From assembly GCF_004217185.1 (NCBI RefSeq), contig NZ_SHKL01000001.1, positions 4,028,001 to 4,092,000 of the forward strand: a stretch of 64,000 nucleotides of DNA, written 5' to 3'. Positions 59,299 to 64,000 of this stretch are shown one piece after another. Numbering within the stretch: position 1 is the first letter of the stretch; each line of letters begins with the position of its first letter. The position numbers and the translations under genes are program-made. Source of the DNA: Pseudonocardia sediminis. Lineage in GTDB: Bacteria; Actinomycetota; Actinomycetes; Mycobacteriales; Pseudonocardiaceae. Under the pieces are notes generated by a model that ran no database searches, was not told the DNA's origin, and saw only the letters and a list, made by a program, of their open reading frames with translations.

Positions 59299-60321
59299 GT
59301 GACCGGGACCGCCCTCTTCCACCACGACAACACCGTGATCGTGTCGGTCTGCGGGATCGACGCGCCGACCGTCGTGACCTCGGCCGAGATCGACGACCGG
59401 CTGAGTGACACCTACGAGCGGCTCGAGCTGCGCCCCGGCCTGCTGGAGGGCCTCGCCGGCATCACCGAGCGGCGGTGGTGGGACCCCGACGTCGCCTTCA
59501 CCGACGCGGCGGCGATGGCCGGGGCGAAGGCCCTGGCCGAGTCCGGCGTCGAGCCGGGCGACATCGGACTGCTGATCGACACCTCGGTGGCCCGCGCGCA
59601 CCTCGAACCGTCGTCGGCGGTCTCGGTGCACTCCGCTCTGGGGCTGCCGACCTCGTGCATCAACTTCGACCTGGGCAACGCCTGCCTCGGGTTCCTCAAC
59701 GCCATGCAGCTGGCCGCCTCGATGATCGACGCCGGTCGGATCGACCACGCGCTGATCGTCGACGGGGAGGGCGCGCGGCACACGCAGGAGGTCACGCTCG
59801 ATCGTCTGGCCTCGCCCGACTCGACCCGTGAGGACGTGCTGTCGCAGTTCGCCACCCTCACCCTGGGCTCGGGCGCCGCCGCGATGGTGCTCGGACGCGC
59901 CGACGCCCACCCCGACGGGCACCGGTTCCGCGGCGGGGCGATCCGCGCCGCCACCGAGCACCACGAGCTGTGCATCGGCGACCTCGACCGCATGCGCACC
60001 GACGCGCGGGGCCTGCTCGAGGCCGGCGTCGCGCTCGGCGGCGCCCTGTGGGCGGATGCGAAGGAGCCGTTCGGATGGGACGGCATCGACTGGTACTGCG
60101 CGCACCAGGTGTCGCAGGTCCACACCCGGGCCATGGCCCAGGCGCTCGGCATCGACATCGCCCGCGTCCCGCTGACGTTCCCGACCCGGGGCAACATGGG
60201 CCCGGCCGCGGTGCCCTACACCCTGGCCATGCAGGCCGACGTGCTCCGCTCGGGCGACCGCGTCCTGCTGGTCGGCGTGGGGTCGGGTCTCAACGCGTGC
60301 TTCGCCGAGGTCATCTGGTGA
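59299..60321 (+). CDS. oleA: OleA, thiolase-fold fatty acyl-CoA condensing enzyme
   Basis: A 340-residue KAS III-like protein. The triad is visible: Cys129 in LGNACLGF, His269 in CAHQVSQVH and Asn299 in TRGNMGPAA. Glu103 in RAHLEPSSA corresponds to the base Glu117 of Xanthomonas OleA, which distinguishes OleA from FabH. OleA joins two fatty acyl-CoAs head to head to a beta-ketoacid, the first step of long-chain olefin synthesis. GTG at 59299 has a poor ribosome site but fits the start of the conserved fold (HHDNTVIVSVCGID). Its stop overlaps the oleBC start (GTGA). Confidence 0.93.
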   Translation: MTGTALFHHDNTVIVSVCGIDAPTVVTSAEIDDRLSDTYERLELRPGLLEGLAGITERRWWDPDVAFTDAAAMAGAKALAESGVEPGDIGLLIDTSVARAHLEPSSAVSVHSALGLPTSCINFDLGNACLGFLNAMQLAASMIDAGRIDHALIVDGEGARHTQEVTLDRLASPDSTREDVLSQFATLTLGSGAAAMVLGRADAHPDGHRFRGGAIRAATEHHELCIGDLDRMRTDARGLLEAGVALGGALWADAKEPFGWDGIDWYCAHQVSQVHTRAMAQALGIDIARVPLTFPTRGNMGPAAVPYTLAMQADVLRSGDRVLLVGVGSGLNACFAEVIW

Positions 60322-62888
60322 GCCGGACGACCGCGCCTGTGGCCGCGTCGCGCCCTCCCGCACTCCCCGGGCTCGACCCGGCCTGGTCCCGGCTCGTCAC
60401 CGCGGACGACGCCGACGGCGTCCCGCGCACCTGGCACGTCCTCGACAACGGCGCCGAGCCCCGCGTCGGGACGATGGTCTGCGTGCACGGGAACCCGACG
60501 TGGTCCTACCTGTGGCGCCGCTTCCTCGACGAGGCCCCGGACGGGTGGCGGGTGATCGCGGTGGACCAGCTCGGCATGGGCTACTCCGACCGCACCGCGG
60601 AGCCGCGCACCTTCGCCCAGCGCGTCGACGACGTCGGTGTGGTGACCGACGCGCTCGGTGTGAGCGGGCCGGTGGTCTCGGTCGGGCACGACTGGGGCGG
60701 GCCGATCTCGCTGGGCTGGGCACTGGCCCACCGGCCGCAGCTGCGCGCGGTCGTCCTGGCCAACACCGGCGTGCACCAGCCCGCCGACTCCGCGGCCCCG
60801 ACGCTGATCCGCCTGGCGCGGACACCGCTGCTGCGCGGCGCCGTGTGCACGACGACGCCGATCTTCGTGCGCGCGACGAGCGCGCTGTCGCGGCCCCCGC
60901 TCGACGACGGCGTGCGCGACGCCCTCGCCGCGCCCTACCGCAGCGCCGCCCGCCGTCGCGCCGTCGGCGACTTCGTCGCCGACATCCCGCTCGAGCCCGG
61001 CCACCGCAGCACCCCGACCCTCGACGGCGTCAAGGCGGGGCTGGCCGATCTCGGAGACGTCCCGGTGCTGGCGCTGTGGGGACCCCGTGACCCGGTGTTC
61101 TCCGACCGCTACCTGCGCGACCTGCTCGGCCGGGTGCCGCACGCGCAGGTGCACCGCTACGAGACCGCGTCGCACCTGGTCACCGAGGACGCGCCGCAGA
61201 CCGCGCGGCACGCCTGGGAGTGGATCGCCGGTTTCACGGGCGGCGCGCACGCGCAGGCCCCGGCGCCACCGCTCCCCGCCCGCCCACCACTGTGGGCGGC
61301 CCTCGACGAGCGCGCCGGCGACCCGTCGCCCGCGGTCGTCGAGCTCGCGGGCCGGAAACGGACCGTCTCCTTCGCGCTCCTGGCCCGGCGGGTGCGGGAG
61401 ATCGCGGCCGGGCTCGCCGCGGAGGGCGTCCGCCCGGGCGACCGGGTCGCGCTGCTGGTCCCGGCCGGGGCGGACCTCACCGCCGCGGTCTACGCGTGCT
61501 GGCGGGCCGGCGCCGTGATCGTGGTCGCCGACCCCGGCCTCGGCCCGCTCGGCCTGGCCCGGGCGCTGCGCGGCGCGGGCCCCGACCACGTCATCGGCGC
61601 GGCACGCGGGCTCGCGCTCGCGCGCGGCCTGGGGATCCCCGGGCGCCGGATCGCCGCCGGCGCGCTGTCCCCGGTGACCCGCCGGCTCCTCGGCGTCACC
61701 CACGACCTCGCCGGGCTCGCCCGGGCCGGCCGCGGGCAGGACCCGCCCGCGGAGCCGTCCCCCGACGCGGAGTGCGCGGTCCTGTTCACCTCCGGCTCCA
61801 CCGGCCCGGCGAAGGGCGTCGTCTACCGGCACCGCCAGGCGGGAGCCCAGGTCGCGGCGCTGCGCGAGGCGTTCGGCATCACCGGCGACGACCGGCTCGT
61901 CGCCGCGTTCCCGCCGTTCGCCCTCTACGGCCCCGCGCTGGGGATCGCCTCGGCCGTGCCCGACGCGCCGGTCCCCGGACAGCTCTCCGCCGCCGCGCTG
62001 GCCGAGGCCGCCGCGGCCGTGGAGGCCACCGTCGTCTTCGCCTCCCCCGCCGCACTGCGGACCGTCGTCACCACCGCGGGCGGTGCGGTCACCGACCGGC
62101 ACCGCGCCGCGCTCGACCGGGTCCGGCTCGTCGTGTCCGCGGGGGCGCCGGTGCCCGCGGCGCTGCTGCACGAGCTGTCCGCGGTCGTCCCGCACGCCGA
62201 GCTGCACACCCCCTACGGCATGACCGAGGCGCTGCCCGTCACCGACATCACCCTCGCCGGCATCGACGCCGCGGGCCCGGGCGACGGCGTGTGCGTGGGC
62301 CTCCCGCTCACCGGCGTCGAGGTCCGGGTGAGCCCGCTGACCGACGCCGGTGACGCGACCGGGCCGCTCACCGAGATCCCGGGGGTCACCGGCGAGCTCT
62401 GCATCCGCGCCGAGCACGTCAAGGAGCGCTACGACCGTCTCTGGGCCACCGAGCGGGACAGCTCCCGGAACCCGGGGTGGCACCGCAGCGGCGACGTCGC
62501 GCACCTCGACGCCCTCGGCCGGGTGTGGATCGAGGGCCGGCTCGGCCACGTCATCTCGACGCCGGAGGGACCGGTGAGCCCGGTCGGGATCGAGCAGCGG
62601 GTCCAGGTGGTCACCGGTGGGCTCGCGACGGCCGTCGGTGTCGGCCCGGCCGGGGCCCAGCTGGTCGTCGTCGTCCTGTCCCCCGACAGCCCGCCCGAGC
62701 GTTCCGGCCTGGCGCCGGCGTCGCTCGCCACGTCGGTCCGCCAGGCCGCGGACCACCGGGTGTCGGCCGTGCTGACCACCGACCGGCTACCGCTCGACGT
62801 CCGGCACGCCGCCAAGATCGACCGGACGCGGGTCGCCCGCTGGGCCGAGCTCGTCCTGGCCGGCGGGTCGGCCGGACGGCGGCCGTGA
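60318..62888 (+). CDS. oleBC: OleB-OleC fusion (beta-lactone decarboxylase and beta-lactone synthetase)
   Basis: An 856-residue two-domain protein. Residues ~15-305 are OleB, a haloalkane-dehalogenase-type alpha/beta hydrolase with CVHGNPTWSYLWR and nucleophile Asp125 in VGHDWGGPIS, which eliminates CO2 from a beta-lactone to give a cis-olefin. Residues ~315-850 are OleC, an adenylating enzyme with LFTSGSTGPAKGVVYRH (about 488-504), YGMTEALPVTDI and a WHRSGDVAHLD end motif, which closes the beta-hydroxyacid to the beta-lactone. Actinobacteria often fuse the two, whereas Gram-negative species keep them apart. It is chained by GTGA overlaps to oleA and oleD, so a stable OleBCD complex is expected. 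Confidence 0.93.
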   Translation: MSRTTAPVAASRPPALPGLDPAWSRLVTADDADGVPRTWHVLDNGAEPRVGTMVCVHGNPTWSYLWRRFLDEAPDGWRVIAVDQLGMGYSDRTAEPRTFAQRVDDVGVVTDALGVSGPVVSVGHDWGGPISLGWALAHRPQLRAVVLANTGVHQPADSAAPTLIRLARTPLLRGAVCTTTPIFVRATSALSRPPLDDGVRDALAAPYRSAARRRAVGDFVADIPLEPGHRSTPTLDGVKAGLADLGDVPVLALWGPRDPVFSDRYLRDLLGRVPHAQVHRYETASHLVTEDAPQTARHAWEWIAGFTGGAHAQAPAPPLPARPPLWAALDERAGDPSPAVVELAGRKRTVSFALLARRVREIAAGLAAEGVRPGDRVALLVPAGADLTAAVYACWRAGAVIVVADPGLGPLGLARALRGAGPDHVIGAARGLALARGLGIPGRRIAAGALSPVTRRLLGVTHDLAGLARAGRGQDPPAEPSPDAECAVLFTSGSTGPAKGVVYRHRQAGAQVAALREAFGITGDDRLVAAFPPFALYGPALGIASAVPDAPVPGQLSAAALAEAAAAVEATVVFASPAALRTVVTTAGGAVTDRHRAALDRVRLVVSAGAPVPAALLHELSAVVPHAELHTPYGMTEALPVTDITLAGIDAAGPGDGVCVGLPLTGVEVRVSPLTDAGDATGPLTEIPGVTGELCIRAEHVKERYDRLWATERDSSRNPGWHRSGDVAHLDALGRVWIEGRLGHVISTPEGPVSPVGIEQRVQVVTGGLATAVGVGPAGAQLVVVVLSPDSPPERSGLAPASLATSVRQAADHRVSAVLTTDRLPLDVRHAAKIDRTRVARWAELVLAGGSAGRRP

Positions 62889-63865
62889 AGGTCCTGGTCA
62901 CCGGGGCGAGCGGGATGCTCGGCGCGGCCGTGGCCGGCACGCTGGCGGCCCGCGGCGACGCCGTGACGGTCCTGCAGCGCCGGCCGTCCGGGACACCGCA
63001 CGCCGAGGTGCTCGCCGACATCGGCGACGCGGGCGCCGTCGCCGCGGCGGTGTCGGGGCACGACGCCGTCGTCCACCTCGCGGCCAAGGTCGGCATCACC
63101 GGCCGCCGGCCGGAGTTCGAACGGGTCAACGTCACCGGGACCCGGAACGTCGTCGAGGCCTGCCGCGCGGCCGGGGTGCCGCGGCTCGTCCACGTGTCGT
63201 CGCCCTCGGTCGCACACGCCGGGTCCGCGCTGGTCGGCGCCGGAGCCGGGGCGGCCGACCCCGTCCGGGCGCGCGGGCACTACGCCCGCAGCAAGGCCGC
63301 GGCCGAGCTGGTCGCGCTCGGTGGAGCCGACGACCCGCGGAGCCGGCCAGCGGTGGTCGCGGTGCGCCCGCACCTGGTCTGGGGGCCGGGCGACACCCAG
63401 CTCGTCGGCCGGATCGTCGCCCGTGCGCGGGCGGGCCGGCTGTTCGGGGTCGGGTCCGGGGCGGCGCTGATCGACACCACCTACCTCGACAACGCCGCCG
63501 ACGCGCTCGTCGCGGCCCTGGACCACTGCCAGGCGCTCGACGGGAGGGCGCTGGTGGTGACCAACGGCGAGCCACGCCCGGTCGCCGAGCTGCTGCGCGC
63601 GATCTGCATCGCCGCCGGTGCGCCCCCACCCCGCCGGGCCGTCCCGGTGGGGGTGGCCCGGGCCGGCGGAGCGGTCGCCGAGGCGCTCTGGGCGTCGGTG
63701 CCCTCGCTGGGCGAGCCCCCGATGACGCGCTTCCTGGCCGAGCAGCTCTCCACCGCGCACTGGTTCGACCAGCGCGCCACCCGCGAGGCACTGGCCTGGA
63801 CACCGCGGGTCAGCCTCGACGCCGGGCTCGCGCTCCTGGCGCGCAGCTACCCCGCCGGCGCGTGA
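62885..63865 (+). CDS. oleD: OleD, NAD(P)H-dependent beta-ketoacid reductase
   Basis: A 326-residue extended short-chain dehydrogenase: VLVTGASGMLGAAVAGTLAARG (Rossmann TGxxGxxG at the N-terminus, shown here as the GASGMLG loop), VVHLAAKVGITG, LVHVSSPSVAHAG with the catalytic serine, and YARSK (about residues 133-137) with the Tyr-Lys pair. OleD reduces the beta-ketoacid from OleA to the beta-hydroxyacid used by OleC. GTG at 62885 overlaps the oleBC stop (GTGA). It completes a three-gene olefin operon; only about 135 bases without a recognisable gene remain to the window's end. Confidence 0.92.
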   Translation: MKVLVTGASGMLGAAVAGTLAARGDAVTVLQRRPSGTPHAEVLADIGDAGAVAAAVSGHDAVVHLAAKVGITGRRPEFERVNVTGTRNVVEACRAAGVPRLVHVSSPSVAHAGSALVGAGAGAADPVRARGHYARSKAAAELVALGGADDPRSRPAVVAVRPHLVWGPGDTQLVGRIVARARAGRLFGVGSGAALIDTTYLDNAADALVAALDHCQALDGRALVVTNGEPRPVAELLRAICIAAGAPPPRRAVPVGVARAGGAVAEALWASVPSLGEPPMTRFLAEQLSTAHWFDQRATREALAWTPRVSLDAGLALLARSYPAGA

Positions 63866-64000
63866 CCCCTCGGTCCGGCACTGCCTCCAGGGTCGTCACG
63901 GCGACCGCCCGTCGCCCGGTTCCGCTGCCCGCCATGACGTTCGGGCCCAACGGTCGTTGATACGGGCAGGCGGCGACCTCCCTCGCCGGCCCCGACGTCG

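Noticed and set aside
63866..64000. Sequence after oleD searched for a terminator or the start of another gene
   Set aside because: No stable hairpin or plausible start was seen in the remaining 135 bases.

Overview
The window is one contiguous piece of a very GC-rich (roughly 72-74 %) actinobacterial chromosome. GTG starts are frequent, and operons are packed with ATGA/GTGA stop-start overlaps. The gene content (Streptomyces-type gas vesicle locus, MmpS-like protein, DUF574 methyltransferase, XRE-TetR hybrid regulator, actinobacterial oleBC fusion, ectoine hydroxylase) fits Pseudonocardiaceae, most likely Pseudonocardia. That assignment is an inference from style and gene set. No rRNA, tRNA, CRISPR array, insertion sequence or phage gene was recognised.

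Region 1 (1-9.5 kb): a decayed AAA/ABC-type ATPase gene, a small DUF4177-like protein, a membrane glycosyltransferase and a Ca2+/cation antiporter. A long minus-strand run follows (9028 to 3152): an unknown membrane protein, an unknown helical protein, a HemK2-like methyltransferase, a CDGSH iron-sulfur protein, a haem-oxygenase-like di-iron protein, an EgtD-like methyltransferase and a CDP-alcohol phosphatidyltransferase. The four-gene core (6763 to 3867) overlaps end to end and looks like an uncharacterised small-molecule pathway. It is my first candidate for an undescribed system.

Region 2 (9.5-13.6 kb): a complex set of inverted repeats precedes a ParA-like ATPase coupled to a winged-helix protein. 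Next come a BlaI repressor and M56 peptidase pair with a perfect BlaI-type operator, and a SnoaL-like protein.

Region 3 (13.6-22.6 kb): a gas vesicle locus on the minus strand, read as hydrophobic protein, SRPBCC protein, gvpA, gvpF, gvpG, gvpO, gvpJ, gvpL, gvpS, gvpK. Almost every junction overlaps. Several members carry long acidic low-complexity tails. Upstream lie about 0.9 kb without a convincing gene, a CsbD-like stress protein with a helical partner, and a membrane protein that shares a domain with the SRPBCC gas vesicle protein.

Region 4 (22.6-42.4 kb): housekeeping and stress functions. These are an M13 peptidase, orphan ectoine hydroxylase, Na+/H+ antiporter, zinc alcohol dehydrogenase, spore-photolyase-like radical SAM protein, FGGY kinase, WrbA, DUF574 methyltransferase, PAS-GGDEF-EAL protein, YihY and TVP38 membrane proteins, SpoIIM-like protein, glycosyltransferase, a NarL-type two-component system, an acyl-CoA thioesterase-like protein and an orphan nuoA.

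Region 5 (42.4-50.3 kb): a catabolic island. An XRE-TetR regulator is divergent from a tightly coupled operon of a double CoA-transferase, an enoyl-CoA hydratase and a second CoA-transferase. It faces a luciferase-like flavin oxidoreductase and an MFS transporter across a strong bidirectional hairpin.

Region 6 (50.3-57.8 kb): a secreted TAP-like hydrolase, a TetR/membrane-protein pair with two operators, a STAS protein, a MarR/FAD-monooxygenase pair with a long operator palindrome, and an MmpS-like domain on a long disordered repetitive protein.

Region 7 (57.9-63.9 kb): a nitrilase-fold protein lacking the catalytic cysteine is divergent from oleA-oleBC-oleD, the long-chain olefin (beta-lactone) pathway. 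The three ole ORFs are chained by GTGA overlaps.
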